A stretch of 64,000 nt of DNA from positions 41,962,962 to 42,026,961 of the forward strand of contig OU862928.1 of the NCBI GenBank assembly GCA_917880885.1. The letters run 5' to 3'. The notes under the pieces were generated by a model, which made no database searches, was not told the DNA's origin, and worked only from the letters and a program-made list of their open reading frames with translations. The stretch is from Limnephilus marmoratus (lineage: Eukaryota; Arthropoda; Insecta; Trichoptera; Limnephilidae). The position numbers and the translations under genes are program-made. Position 1 is the stretch's first letter. Each line of letters opens with the position of its first letter. Below are positions 32,690 through 43,376 of the stretch, in pieces.

Positions 32690-34065
32690 GAAGATGTCTC
32701 GATATCTGTGATGGACGCTGGGAAAGGCGCCCAGTCTGTAGTCGGGTCATCTTCATCGTCCGAGCATTTCAGCTCCACATCCGGAACGTTATTGCACAAT
32801 TTTCCACCGCATGACTGACAGAGGACTGAGCAGTGGAGCCCAGCCTTTCTGCACAAGCAGCTCCCAGAGCTCTTCTTCGACAACAGCCACTTCTACTCCA
32901 TCCTTCTGAAGGGCGTCACAGAGAAGAGTTATAAGGCGTCTCTTATTGTTCTCATTGCCCAATACATGCTCTTGAGTAATTTGAATTACTGTGGATTCAT
33001 CGAACATCAATTCGTAGCTGGAATGAGCTGCGTAGCGCCGGAGTCTTTCCGCTGTTTTGGTGTTTTTTTGGTAGCATCTTCGGGTAGCCGTCAAAACGAT
33101 GGAGACGTTCATCCCAAAGTGGTTTCAGACGCTGCCACACGACCTTGTGCAAGAGGTAGCCACCATCCAAAATGACGTGAGTGCTGGCATCTATCGGCGT
33201 GTGGCTGGAAAGAGAAGTGAAGGCAGAGTACAGAGTAGATTTTGTGCCCTTGCGCATCCCTTGTTCATTGAACAGAGACATCGGGAACGGGGCCAACTCA
33301 TACTTGAAGTCATTCTGTAAATCCTGTTCAGATTGCTTTGTAATACACACTCGCTGGAAAATTGTGAGCGGATCCACAGCCACTCTTCTGTTTTTGTCCG
33401 GCAGTTAAACGGTTGAGGTGATCGATGCCAGCGTGGTAACTTTATTTTTCCGCTTTACTACTACCTTGTCGTACATTTGCCCCACAATCTTCATCACTCC
33501 CTCCGTTCCAACTAATAGAAATCAAACTGTCAGTTTTGCGAAATGGAGGGTGGAGAGTAAACCAGTTTTTTAGTTTTTCCACGTCACTATTATCTCGAAT
33601 GATTCTAGAAGGTCTCACGTCTACATGCTGCTCTCCAGTAGGACATGAGATGCTGCAAAAACTTTCCAGTTCTTCACAAATGTTCAACATAAACACCATT
33701 CCTGTTGTCCACCTTGCCTGAACACTGTCGGAGATTCCCCTTCCTTGGGTCAACCCACCGTAGGTTTTCATGGATCGCATCAGCTTCTGCTCAATTGTTA
33801 GATCTGACCACAACCCAGACCAAAACTTGTCACACCGGCGAATGGTGAAGGGTCCTTTTGTGAACATGTCATATTAACTTTTATCCATCCGATCTTGTAG
33901 AGCCATCATATCCTGAAGGTAGAGGTGCGCGCTCTTAGCATACAAAAAATGTCCAGCTGCGTGGAAAAAAGGGAGCATCTTGTGGATAGTGTACAAATGA
34001 AGGTTCCAATCACCAGCACGCTCTGCCTGGATGAATAGTTTGAATAGATGAATAGATTGAATAGA
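32690..34065 (-). pseudogene. transposon protein: XPG/FEN-like nuclease with Cys-rich tail
   Basis: Read on minus. The N-terminal part has AERAGDWNLHLYTIHKMLPF and then HAAGHFLYAKSAHLYLQDM. After one in-frame stop (33874-33876) come GPFTIRRCDKFWSGLWSDL, MRSMKTYGGLTQGRGISDS and EQHVDVRPSRIIRDNSDVEK. After a frameshift (about 33505) and a further stop comes DPLTIFQRVCITKQSEQDL with YELAPFPMSLFNEQGMRKGT. An XPG-N-like HVILDGGYLLHKVVW follows, then FDGYPK, ERLRRYAAHS and NKRRLITLLCDALQKDGVEV (XPG-I-like, acidic end lost). A deletion leads to CLCRKAGLHCSVLCQSCGGK, a CXC-type tail. I recognise the layout from a multi-copy arthropod transposon family. It is inactive. Confidence 0.7.
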
Positions 34066-34097
34066 ATAGATGACTAATGGAATTACTTCACAACACA

Positions 34098-34666
34098 ATA
34101 AAACCATAAAAAGACGTGAAAACAGTTTATTTGCATTTCCCCCCAAAACCCACCTATGACTGTTTTTGGTTATCTGGCATTCTTGAGAGAACCGTTAGGT
34201 CTACAAATATCAATCTAGTTTTAAATGAAAGCTGATTAAATTTACTACAATTTTATTTCATATAATATTTGACGTGGGATACGTGTTTTAGAAAATATTT
34301 TACAAAATAAGTGACCATTTCGAAAAAATTTCACTTTTTGGAAAAAATGGCCTATTTTCGAAGAACTGTATCTTGGAAACCAATGGCTGCATATAGCTCG
34401 CTTTGATCTCAAATTGTGGCAAATTTAGTCTACTTTAAAAGTATGTATACTAACTATACCAGTCAGACTCTTCTTTCACTGAGATATTGAGCAAAAACTG
34501 AAAAAAATCCGAAAATTTCTTGGTTTTTTGGGTCCACCACCGCTCGCACAGCACTTTCGAAGTTGCAAATTTTTTTTTTTATTACTGGTTTAGGTCCTAA
34601 CAACATATAAAAAATTCAGAACGACCGGACCTTTTGCAAGCACGGATGTACATCTTGACTGGGCTA
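34098..34666 (-). repeat. right long terminal inverted repeat
   Basis: The inverse of 31840-32418, about 10 bases shorter. The outer parts differ most (ATGTACATCCGTG against TTAAACATGAAAAGGGGG). Divergence between the arms shows the copy is old. Confidence 0.85.
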
Positions 34667-35029
34667 TTAAAATACAAGGCTCTACTTATCAAACATTTCA
34701 GCCTTACGTATTGTAACGAGGTTACTTCATAACAAGTTATTCTTTTTATTTCACTGTATCCTTTTGAAGTTTTCATTAGTTGTTAGAAATTTTTTCTCTT
34801 TTTCTCTTATTATAAGAAATTAAAAAAAAAAACAATCATTCTTCACTGTACTATGACTGTTTAAATATAATAATAATACATGTTTGTAAATGGCACTTTG
34901 TGCCGTAAATTTTAAATAAATAAATAAATATTTTTTTAATTTCAATTTTTTGTGTGAAGATCTTTCAGTGTGTGGATGCGGCGCATCCCTTGACTGAAAG
35001 AATCTTGAAGATCCACAGCTATATACTCT

Positions 35030-35335
35030 GTTTAAGGAGCTAAACGTCACAAAATTTATGAAACTAGGAAGACTTCGGTAGCTGTCATGTGAAGAGAATG
35101 ACCGAGCATTAAGCTCCAAAGTCTCCGCTGAACTAAAGATCGATAGGGCGAAGTAGTCTGAGAATGCAAAGATTAAGATAGAGCGACAACGTCCTCAAAG
35201 ATATATATCTACCTTGGAGCTTCTAAACTGGAGAGAGCTGGCACAAAACGGAGATGAGTGGAGGAAGACTCTTGAGGAGACCAAGACCAACCAGGGTAGA
35301 GCCCAGAGTGACGATGATGATGATATACTGTAATA
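35030..35335 (+). pseudogene. RTE-type LINE C-terminal tail
   Basis: The plus strand reads LNWRELAQNGDEWRK, TLEETKTNQGRAQ and SDDDDDIL before a stop near 35331. This is the same tail as 9138-9345. The upstream 150 bp carries frameshifted homologous sequence (GCGACAACGTCC, AAAGATATATATCTACC). Confidence 0.65.
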
Positions 35336-35388
35336 CCAGAAAAAAGTAGAGGAGATGGACCGAATATGGCATAATTTCCTAATAGACA

Positions 35389-35797
35389 GCCGGCGTAGTG
35401 CAGCGGTAAGGCGCTTGACTTGCATTCCGAAGGTCGCGGGATCGAATCCCGGCGTGGCAAATAAATTTTATTTGATTAATTTGTGTATTTCACAATTTAT
35501 TCATTTAAAATAACATGTAGTATATTTGCGGCACGTTCCAGAGTGGAAGATACTCTCAGTATCGTCCTGGTGGAAGACCACCATTCAGAATTGAAACGTT
35601 GCCTGAAGTGGCTTTCGCCGTGTTTGGTGACCAGATCTGAATAGCCAGGTACTTCCCCACCTTCCTCTTCCCTATCTCCTTCTCTCCCTACAACCTTCAG
35701 CCTCACAACATACCCCAATTGGGGATGACATAGTCTCACTGGCCCCAGACGGGAGCAGTTGGGACTCTTGTGCGGTATTCATGTAAAAAAAAAAAAA
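35389..35797 (+). mobile_element. tRNA-derived SINE, full-length
   Basis: The tRNA-like head (35389-35459) has box A TAGTGCAGCGGT (35396-35407) and box B GGGATCGAATCCC (35438-35450), the internal promoter for RNA polymerase III. The body follows: TTTGCGGCACGTTCCAGAG, CTCTCAGTATCGTCC, GACCACCATTCAGAATTG, a pyrimidine-rich tract and GTGCGGTATTCATG, with an A13 tail at 35785-35797. At about 409 bp it is the reference for all other copies here. The loop triplet TGC suggests an Ala-like tRNA source, but this is uncertain. Confidence 0.85.
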
Positions 35798-36392
35798 TGA
35801 TTACCCACCGACCGACCTTGAATATTCAGGACTCGTCCTGACGCCGACCACACCACACTCACCCGAGAGAGTGATTAAGTTTTTGTGACTCACCGATTAT
35901 ATATTTACGTAAGATTCACTTAATTTTTTCTCAAAAATTTTTCTCCAAAAAATTGTTAATCTTTCACTGATAGGCAATATTATTATTTAAATTTTATGTT
36001 TTCATAATAATTTGAAGTTAAATTCAAGTAGATTTTATTCCACGAATAATTTGTTTGTATTGATCTTGTTCCTAATATGGGATTTCTTGATGACCCTAAT
36101 ATGGAATACTATCTCATATTAGGAAGAGTGTTTCCAAAATGGAATCCTAGTAGAACAAAATTTCTTTTTGCTATTCCAGGTTGTATTTTGGCCTATCGTA
36201 GTCGAAACAGTGTGAGACGATGTCGTAGAAGAAACAGCGGAAGACGTGGGACAAAAAAATGATAAAAGTCATGGAAGCTGAAAAATCGAAGACCGTGGGA
36301 TATGAGAGGCGAAGAGTGGATCTAATGTTTAGCCTGCTGCCATTGATGTCATTTTGAGGGTTCGGGAACAGATAATATTGTTTTTTTTTGTG

Positions 36393-36884
36393 TGTTACGT
36401 TACGGAATTGTTTCCCGTGCGAGCTAATAGCGAATTGACCCCTTGCACAGGCCCTCCGCCCCTCTCCCCGCACCGCGCGGCGCCCGTGCCAAGCGCCGAG
36501 CGGCTCCCCGTCCCCATTCCTTCGCCGGCCTTCGGCAGAATAACTGTGTTCCCCGTGATTCGCGCTAGGCGCTCTCCGTAAACGCTCACGATGTTTTACT
36601 TTAATTGTGTATTGTGCTTAAAGAGGTTTACGCCTACCCAGAATCCTGTCTGCCGACCGCCTATCTCCTGCTTGTGAGTACCAATGAACCTTGCTACCCC
36701 TCTGTGTGCTAAGAACTGACATTTAAATTCACTAAACACGTGTAGAGAGAGTTGAGAGAAGCTCCCCCCGTTATGATAGAATTAATTAGAGATAGCCAAA
36801 AACTCATGTGTGTAGTGCCGATGCTGGCCTTTTGTAGAACCCTGTTCACCTTTAATTGAATAAAACCCTTTTTCGTGCATAACA
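36393..36884 (+). mobile_element. candidate solo LTR / GC-rich promoter-like block
   Basis: The segment starts TGTTACGTTACGG and ends GTGCATAACA, giving TG...CA with inverted TGTTA/TAACA. Inside is a strongly GC-rich stretch (about 36420-36560) and AATAAAA at 36859, which fits a promoter and poly(A) signal. No matching partner LTR or clear target duplication was seen. It may instead be an unrelated CpG-rich segment. Confidence 0.35.
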
Positions 36885-36889
36885 ACTGT

Positions 36890-38090
36890 GTTCTGATTGA
36901 GGAAGGAGACCTGGAGATTTTGAGGAAAGGAAGGGGAGTAGGAATTAACAAGCGAACCACAGACACTCGCCCTGGGTTTAAGAGGGACCTTGCTCGCGCC
37001 GGCTGTGCAGAGCTAGCCGCCGGCTTGTTTATTGCATGTCCTTTCCAGGTTTTGGGTTTAGCGTTGGCCGCAAGTAGCGCTAATGCTAGCATGTGATAAT
37101 TGAATGCAAAATTTAAAAAAAATCGGTGTAACCCATAATAGCACTTTTTTTGATATCGGTTTATTCTATTGTTTTACCTTTCGTTTAAAATGAAGACGTT
37201 TGTGTGTTTCTTTTCATATTTCGGTGACATTTTAAGTTCCGTAACTATATTTCAAAGATTTCAATGTATAATGCTTAATAAACGATTCAATTATAATTAA
37301 TTAGATTTTTTTAACCTAAGTTATTCCGTATTGGTACATCTCCTCTACAAAAGATCAACGCTGTAAATAAATTCGTGTGATATCCATACCAACTAATTAT
37401 TTATTAAAGGTATATAAAGCAGAAAAATTATAATTTCACATAATTATTATTTCGGGGGTTTAACTGTTTGGGGATCAACTTTCGGGTGAACATAACAGTA
37501 TATCAGAGATGATGTATGAATTTCACAATCGCAGTATCTTGTGCCAAGACAGAGTAATGTTAAATATGTAAGAGACGATGCATTAGCCTGAAGTAATGAG
37601 CTAGTACCAAGTTAGAATTATGTAGCGGTACATACTCGTACTTTCTTATAACCCTCTGGGGAAACAGCGTAATGTTAGTTTGTTAGTTGAAGTAGAAGTA
37701 TAAAAAAAAGAACGACTTCTGGGAAGTTAGATTATACTAGTCCCAAGAAGAGATCGTATGCACATCGCCGACGATCGTCCTAAAAGCCGTCCATAAAAAT
37801 CTTCCTTCTTGCAAGACTTGTATTAAAACTATAATGGTGGAAGTTACTAGAATGTCAAATGTCTTTAATCACATTCCTATTGATATTTTGCCGCGTATTC
37901 TTGTTAAGAGATGTCAGTCACAGTAAAATTTGCGAACCGAATGTCATCGCGCACAAATATCAAAAAAATATTTTTTTTTATTTATTTTATGCACTTTCTA
38001 TTTTATATACGACAAATAAGTCCCGTTTGTCTAACCGGTTCTTTACATTAAAGATCTTATTATATTGATTTAATAGTTACATTTTTACAA
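36890..38090. other. unassigned sequence
   Basis: No gene was recognised. 37545-37690 resembles, weakly, the 3' end of LINE family D (CCAAGACAGAGTAATG; AACCCTCTGGGGAAACAG; TTAGTTTGTTAGTTGA). Confidence 0.4.
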
Positions 38091-38093
38091 TTA

Positions 38094-39237
38094 TTTTATA
38101 TATAAAAATGAATCGCTGAATGTGTTGCTAAGCGCATAACTTTCGAACGACTGCACCAAATTGGATTTTTTTTTTTGTGTGTTTGTTATTTATTTATTTA
38201 TTTATTATTAGTTTCAATAGCAAGGTTTGTACATGTATGTATGATGTATAGTATAAGTATAGATTCATTTTTTTTCACAGACCTCCTCACTAGGATATCC
38301 TGTACTGAGGTGGCTTGTAGTTTTTTTTTAATATTTGAATTTGGTTATGGATTGTCTTTATGTCATCTTCATGATGTTTGTAATTTTATTATCACTTTGA
38401 TCTCTCAGCCATGTTTTTACTTTTGTTTTAAATATAATATTCATTTCCTTTATACTTTTGATTTGATCTGGTAGAGCATTGTTTAATTTCATAGCATGGA
38501 ATTTATTATTTCTCTGTCCAAAAGATGTGTTCAAATTGGGAGTAACCAGGATGTTATTGCTTACTGCCCTGGTTGAGTATTTATGTTGGGCAGTGGCAAT
38601 GTATACATATATGTTTTTTTTTCAGTTTAAATAAAATATTCTTTCAATAAAGTTTCTGTACATTGAAGACTTGAAAGTTATTAAATATTTCTTCCGTCGG
38701 AGTTCTAAGCGGAACTTTCAGTATTGTCTTTAGTATTCCTTTTTGGGCTATATTGAGTCGCTCTGTGTGAGTGCTCAAGGCAGACCCCCATCCAGTTATA
38801 CCGTACTCTATTTGTGATTGACACAAAGCATAGTACACTTTTTTTAATATCGTTTATGTTGTTTTATCGTTTGTTATTGTCAGGACAAGGTTTTTATAAA
38901 ACTTCCGGTGAGCTCTGGCATTATGAAATTTGTATAAAAAAATTGCTATTGGTGGCACGCGAGGAAGCGGCTAGGCGAGGGAGAGGGAGGAGGGGAACCT
39001 GGGAGGGGGGAGGGGGACCTGGGAGGGAGGAGGGGAACTCGGGAAGCGGGTTCGCGGGACGGTGGAAGGGGGGGAGTGGAGTGGGGAGAGGGAAGGTGGA
39101 GGTGACGGAGTGGGAACGCGAGAGGGGAAGAGGACGCAGGAGAAGAAGAAGAGGCGGAAGGGGAACGGGACGAATGGGAAAGGACATGCAGGGAGAAACA
39201 ATTTCTTTATTAAATGGCATAGCAACACACCAGCTAG
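38094..39237 (+). mobile_element. Helitron (family H1) split by a LINE
   Basis: The left end TTATATATAAAAATGAATCGC... and GTTGCTAAGCGC matches the 5' end of the complete copy at 60955-61701. The right end GGCATAGCAACAC...CAGCTAG|T matches its 3' end, although the hairpin is lost here. A purine-rich block (38960-39195) precedes the 3' end. A LINE occupies 38191-38868. No Rep/helicase gene is present. Confidence 0.8.
38191..38868 (-). mobile_element. LINE inserted in the Helitron, with 10 bp target duplication
   Basis: GTTTGTTATT at 38181-38190 is repeated at 38869-38878. The minus-oriented LINE ends with an AATAAATAAATAAATA tail (plus 38191-38206). Its RT remnant (38358-38853) reads VYYALCQSQIEYGITGWGS, ILKTILKVPLRTPTEEIF, PNLNTSFGQRNNKFHAM and VKTWLRDQSDNK, the C-terminus of the CR1/Jockey-like clade. 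It is 5' truncated. Confidence 0.85.
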
Positions 39238-39273
39238 TGTAAAATAAAATCAAAAATTTTACAGAAATATAGA

Positions 39274-39702
39274 TTAAAGAAAAATTACGGAAATGTAAAT
39301 AACAATTTTAAAGTCTTTAGAATTAGAACAATATGTCATTGTAAGCGAATACAAATTAATTCTTTCCGTAAGCCAAGTCTTCAGTAATTTCACCAATTGT
39401 TTGTTTTGGGCACAGTTTTTAATTTCAGCTGGAAGCATATTTAAACAACTGGGAATCATGTAATTTAACGTTCTTTGTCCATATTTATTTGTATGCTTGG
39501 GTACAATTAGTCCTTCATTAAAGTTAAAATGAGTATTACGGTTATGTTCCAGCCTGTTTATATATAAAGGGTTATTTATGTGCCGAAATATAATTTTGTA
39601 CCACATAATTGCTCTAACTGAAAGAATTTTGAGACTCTGAAAAAAGTATGGAATATTACGCCTGTCTTTGTATAAATTTTTTTCAGCTAATAATTTTACC
39701 AA
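39274..39702 (-). pseudogene. LINE RT C-terminal fragment
   Basis: A 142-codon minus frame: ILSVRAIMWYKIIFRHINN, NEGLIVPKHTNKYGQRTLNY, MIPSCLNMLPAEIKN and LLKTWLTERIN. This is the terminal domain seen also at 40065-40799. It abuts the 3' end of the Helitron at 39237. The palm and thumb are missing. Confidence 0.6.
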
Positions 39703-39718
39703 TGAATTTTACACTGAT

Positions 39719-40830
39719 TTTTTTTTTTTTTAATATGTTTATTTAGTTATTAATTGTACAATAATTTCTCTTACTTAAATCTTACAAAACTGATCAATCA
39801 GTTTGATTGTAAGAAATCTCTCATTTTTCCAATTTATTTACTTACAACATATAAAATGTTTGATATCTTGGTGCTTAATACATATCTAGTAATTATTTAA
39901 TAATATAATACTTAATATTAAAATACTTAACTAATTATTATAATGCTTATTGTAACATAAATTTTATTTTGAACAATGGTTAAAAGAACTAGGTCTATAC
40001 CTATTCGATCAAAATATTATTAGTTTTTCATAGATTTAGGTATTTTTATACAATATTTTAGTTTTCATATTCTATTGAAGTGGAATGATCTAACTTTAGT
40101 TTTGATTTTTGAATATGATGTCTCGTTTTTAATATTTTCAGGTAATGCATTAAATATTTGCGGAATTTTATGCCTTTTTGTTCTATCACCGTATACATTT
40201 TGAGATTTATTAATAATAAACATTTCTGCTTCTCTATGCCTAGTGGGGTAGTTATGGTTTACAGGTTTTTTGAATTCTGTATTCCAGAATTCATCTAGAG
40301 TTAATTGGTAATCTACCCTACTATGTATAGAGAGCACATTACACAAGGAGAACATTTTTTTATAATCGCCATCACATAATTGAACTTTTTTTTTGCCTGA
40401 TATCAATTTTAGGAAACGGATTTGTAGTTGTTCTATTTTATTTAAGTACGTTTTGTACGTTAATCCGTAACTATTTATTCCGTATCCTATAATTGATTCT
40501 GCTAATGCGTTATATGTACAGTATAATATATTTTTATTAACAAAGTTTTTTAGGTGATAAAATTTCCCTAATATAGATCTTAATCTATTACATACATTTT
40601 CAATATGAATTGACCAGTTAAAATTGACATCTATTGTAAGACCAAGGTATGTATATTGGTACACTTTTTCTATGTTTGGGCAATTACACTGCAGGGATTG
40701 GTTTTTTGTGTGTAAGCAATCATATGAATGACTTTTAATGTGCAATTTCTTATCCTGACAGTTTGCACTGATGATAAACGGATAGTCATTTACGAACACT
40801 TATAAGGCTTATGTGTTAATATTATAGTAT
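39719..40830 (-). mobile_element. 5'-truncated CR1/Jockey-like LINE
   Basis: The A-rich tail on minus (plus T-run 39719-39731) follows about 330 bp of AT-rich 3' UTR and the RT C-terminal frame at 40065-40799. The 5' edge is near 40830. Confidence 0.7.
40065..40799 (-). pseudogene. LINE RT thumb to C-terminus
   Basis: This is an uninterrupted frame of 244 codons: CNCPNIEKVYQYTYLGLTID (the YLG block after FADD), FNWSIHIENVCNRLRSILGK, YNALAESIIGYGINSYGLTY, RFLKLISGKK, NHNYPTRHREAEMF and RTKRHKIPQIFNALPENIKN. The catalytic domain is upstream of the truncation. The absence of stops suggests a fairly recent insertion. Confidence 0.75.
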
Positions 40831-40943
40831 CGTACATGAACATTTAAATTACTTGACTGTAATCTGGGAAAACGCATGTGAAACGCACATAATGAATTGC
40901 AGGTACCTAATGCAAAACAATGTAATTAATGTATACACTCAAC

Positions 40944-42336
40944 CAGGCCCGGACTGGGACCATTTGGGGCCCTCCGCTAAAACCTGTAAAGGGGCCCCCT
41001 AACGTGGGGTGAGAGGGGGGGGCTTTAGAAAACGGGGGGTCCGGGGGCCTCCCCCGGATAATTTTTGAAAATTAGGTGCTTGAAAACAATGAAAACGCGT
41101 TTCTACGCTATATTGGCACCTATAAAGAAGAAGAAATTCAGATAGGTTTTTATACGAATATTATGATTTTCGACTTTTGTTGACTTTATTATATATTGAA
41201 ATAAAAAATTCACACTATTTTTAGGATACCACAAATCTACTAAACACATGCTGTAGAACTGCCAATAATTATAACGGAGTTCTAAATAAAGGGCAGGATT
41301 TTATTCACACCAACGCACTAATGAATTATGTCAAAATTATTTGTGTAGTAAAAATAATGACAAATGGATTTTAGGGATTAGAAAAATAATACTTACATTT
41401 AAAAAAAAATTTGCGTGTTTAACAGTTTACAATGTTGTATACTAGAATAGAAGGGGCTTAACTTAACTGAAATGATTCGTTATTTTACTTCCCTAGCCCT
41501 AAAGTAACAGTTTCTTTGTAAGCAACTCACTTGTTAAAGCTACTTCATCTAGTATTTTATTTTTGTTCAAATTATAAAATAAATCCCTCTCAACATTAAT
41601 AAAAAGCAGACTGGACATAAGGTCTTGGCCTAAGGACGACCGAAGTCGATTTTTGACGATTTTAAGTTTAGAAAAAACTCGTTCACATGTGACTTGGGTA
41701 CAAGTTATGGTAAGAACAAATTTATATACAATATACAGGTTGGTAAACAGTCCAGATTGAGTAAGTTCAAACAGAACAGAAAAAGCACATGTCAAACACT
41801 GGAAACACTGTCTATTTTCAGAGCAGTAAATGTCAGCATTTGTTTCCGCTGCCGTTGGGTCCAAATCGTCTTCTTCGCCACTGCATCTGTCTCCGTAGTT
41901 CTCAGTGGACTCTGCCGCTATGAAGTTGCTGTATTGTTGTGCAAACCGTCGCAGCTCTATTAACAGCCGACTTCTTTCAATTTTACTCAGTTTAGAAACA
42001 CTGTGCACAGCTTCTGTGGGAAATGTTTGGATTTTCAAGATAAAGTCAAACTTTTTAGGGTCCAACGTCCAACCAAGAGCAATCCTGTAAAAACGTCCTT
42101 GTTTGAGCAAAATCTTTCTTCAATACTCATCCTCGCACAGACTAAAATATCAAAATATACAATTTTGTAATGTTGAACTGTTGAAATAGAGTCAGTTTCA
42201 TCTTTTGATTTTTCACCGGGCATTATAACTACTAACAAGACAATTTTTTTGTATGTTTTGTGGGGCCCCTTCGGGGGCCCTCGCGCCGGGGGCCCTCCGC
42301 GATCGCGGACCTGCGGACCTGGCCAGTCCGGGCCTG
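40944..42336 (-). mobile_element. hAT transposon, 1393 bp, internally deleted
   Basis: The ends are CAGGCCCGGACTGG (40944-40957) and its inverse (42323-42336). The flanks CACTCAAC (40936-40943) and TACTCAAC (42337-42344) form an 8 bp duplication with one mismatch, which is diagnostic of hAT. Sub-terminal GGGGCCCTCCGC motifs occur at both ends. Only the C-terminal transposase part remains. It sits inside a PLE. Confidence 0.9.
41499..42110 (-). pseudogene. hAT transposase C-terminal dimerisation region
   Basis: A 203-codon minus frame. Residues 125-170 (LYIVYKFVLTITCTQVTCER and VFSKLKIVKNRLRSSLGQD) are the hAT dimerisation domain with the conserved ERVFS.LK and NRLR signature, followed by LLFINVERDL. 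The zinc finger and the DDE catalytic part are missing because of the internal deletion, so the protein could not transpose anything. Confidence 0.85.
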
Positions 42337-42344
42337 TACTCAAC

Positions 42345-42809
42345 AATAAAGATAGCGAAATTAAAACAAAAAAATCAGGGGTTTACAAACTCAATTGTAA
42401 TGATTTTAGTTCGTTTTATATAGGTAGAACTTATAGAAACTTTGAGATTAGGGTTAAAGAGCACCTCAGAGCACTAAATGGCAATAGCGATTCTGAGTTC
42501 GCAGACCATTTATTAAAATATGATCATAGCTTTGACATAAATTCAGGTCTTCAAATATTACATACAGGATATAAAACATCGCAAATCAATAATTTAGAAA
42601 TTTTAGAAACAAGAAAAAATGTAAATTCCAAAGCTGACATAATTAATAAGCAAAAAATTTTTGTTAACCCTGTTTTAAATATCTTCCCACTTAACCGGCC
42701 TTTTACTTCTAATTGCTTGGTAATCCCCAATTCTTCGAAACTCCCACCATTGTCAACCCTTCCCCTTCAACCCTTCCAAGAAGTGAACATGGTTCACGAA
42801 ACATGTTGA
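42345..42809 (+). pseudogene. PLE GIY-YIG endonuclease domain
   Basis: KKSGVYKLNCNDFSSFYIGR with TYRNFEIRVKEHLRAL is the GIY-YIG motif with the downstream Arg and Glu-His of the PLE-type nuclease. DSEFADHLLKYDHSFD and NLEILETRKN follow. This domain makes the target cut in PLE retrotransposition. The RT part was upstream; the hAT insertion and truncation removed contact with it. Confidence 0.8.
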
Positions 42810-42850
42810 TAGTATAAAATATAAAAAAATAAAGTGATGTAAACTAAGTT
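42345..42850 (+). mobile_element. Penelope-like element 3' part with decayed hammerhead
   Basis: PLE coding sequence runs from the hAT junction to about 42809. Overlapping its end, GTGAAC-ATG-GTTCAC (42783-42797) forms stem II, followed by GAA and palindromic ACATGT-T (42801-42807). The upstream CTGANGA box has been altered to CCAAGA, so the ribozyme is probably dead. The element ends around 42850 in AAATAAAGTGATG. Confidence 0.65.
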
Positions 42851-42862
42851 ATTTTCTTTTAA

Positions 42863-43197
42863 TAAATAAATTTTATTTGATTAATTTGTGTTACTTCACA
42901 ATTTATTCATTTAAAATAATAAATAGTACATTTGCGGCACGTTCCAGAGTGGAAGATACTCTCAGTACCGCCCTGGTGTAAGACCGCCATTCAGAATTGA
43001 AATGTTGCTTGAAATGACTTCAGCCGTGTTGGGTGACCAGATCTGAATAGCCAGGTACTTCCCCACCTTCCTTTTTCCTATCTTCTTCTCCTCCCCACTA
43101 CCTTCAGCCTCACAATATACCCCAATTGAGGATTACATAGTCCCACTGGCTCCAGACGGGAGCATTTGGGACTCTTGTGCGGTATTCATGTAAAAAA
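42863..43197 (+). mobile_element. SINE copy without tRNA-like head
   Basis: Matches 35460-35797 from AAATAAATTTTATTTGATTA through TTTGCGGCACGTTCCAGAG and GTGCGGTATTCATG to the A-run at 43191-43197. The first 70 bp (head) are missing. It starts directly after the PLE tail. Confidence 0.8.
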
Positions 43198-43376
43198 AGG
43201 GCATAGACAAGCCATTGAAAGCCATAGAAATCACAGAGATTTGATAGCCGATAACGCACGACGGACGCCTTCCAATATCCGACAAATTTTGCCCTTTCGA
43301 CATAATTGTCTCGTAGCGCTGGCTTAACGTAAAATTTTGAATCGTTACAAATCATTTAACTATTGTAAACATCCCT

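Larger units (their letters stand above)
31840..34666. mobile_element. 2.8 kb DNA transposon with ~570 bp inverted repeats (Academ-type candidate)
   Basis: The left repeat (31840-32418) and the right repeat (34098-34666) are inverted copies of similar sequence with scattered substitutions, starting TAG(T/C)CCAGTCAAG. TTA flanks both ends (31837-31839 and 34667-34669), a possible 3 bp target duplication. A decayed gene fills the centre on minus. The gene parts, an XPG/FEN-like nuclease and a Cys-rich tail, and the short duplication fit what I know of Academ (AcademX) transposons. The repeats are longer than I would expect, so the class is tentative. Confidence 0.75.

Noticed and set aside
38814..39247. 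Open frames of 60-142 codons, Gly/Arg/Glu-rich or Pro/Ser-rich, on both strands
   Set aside because: They come from the purine-rich block of a Helitron, are open in several frames at once because of low complexity, and recur at 55938-56466 and 60915-61367 without conserved protein sequence.
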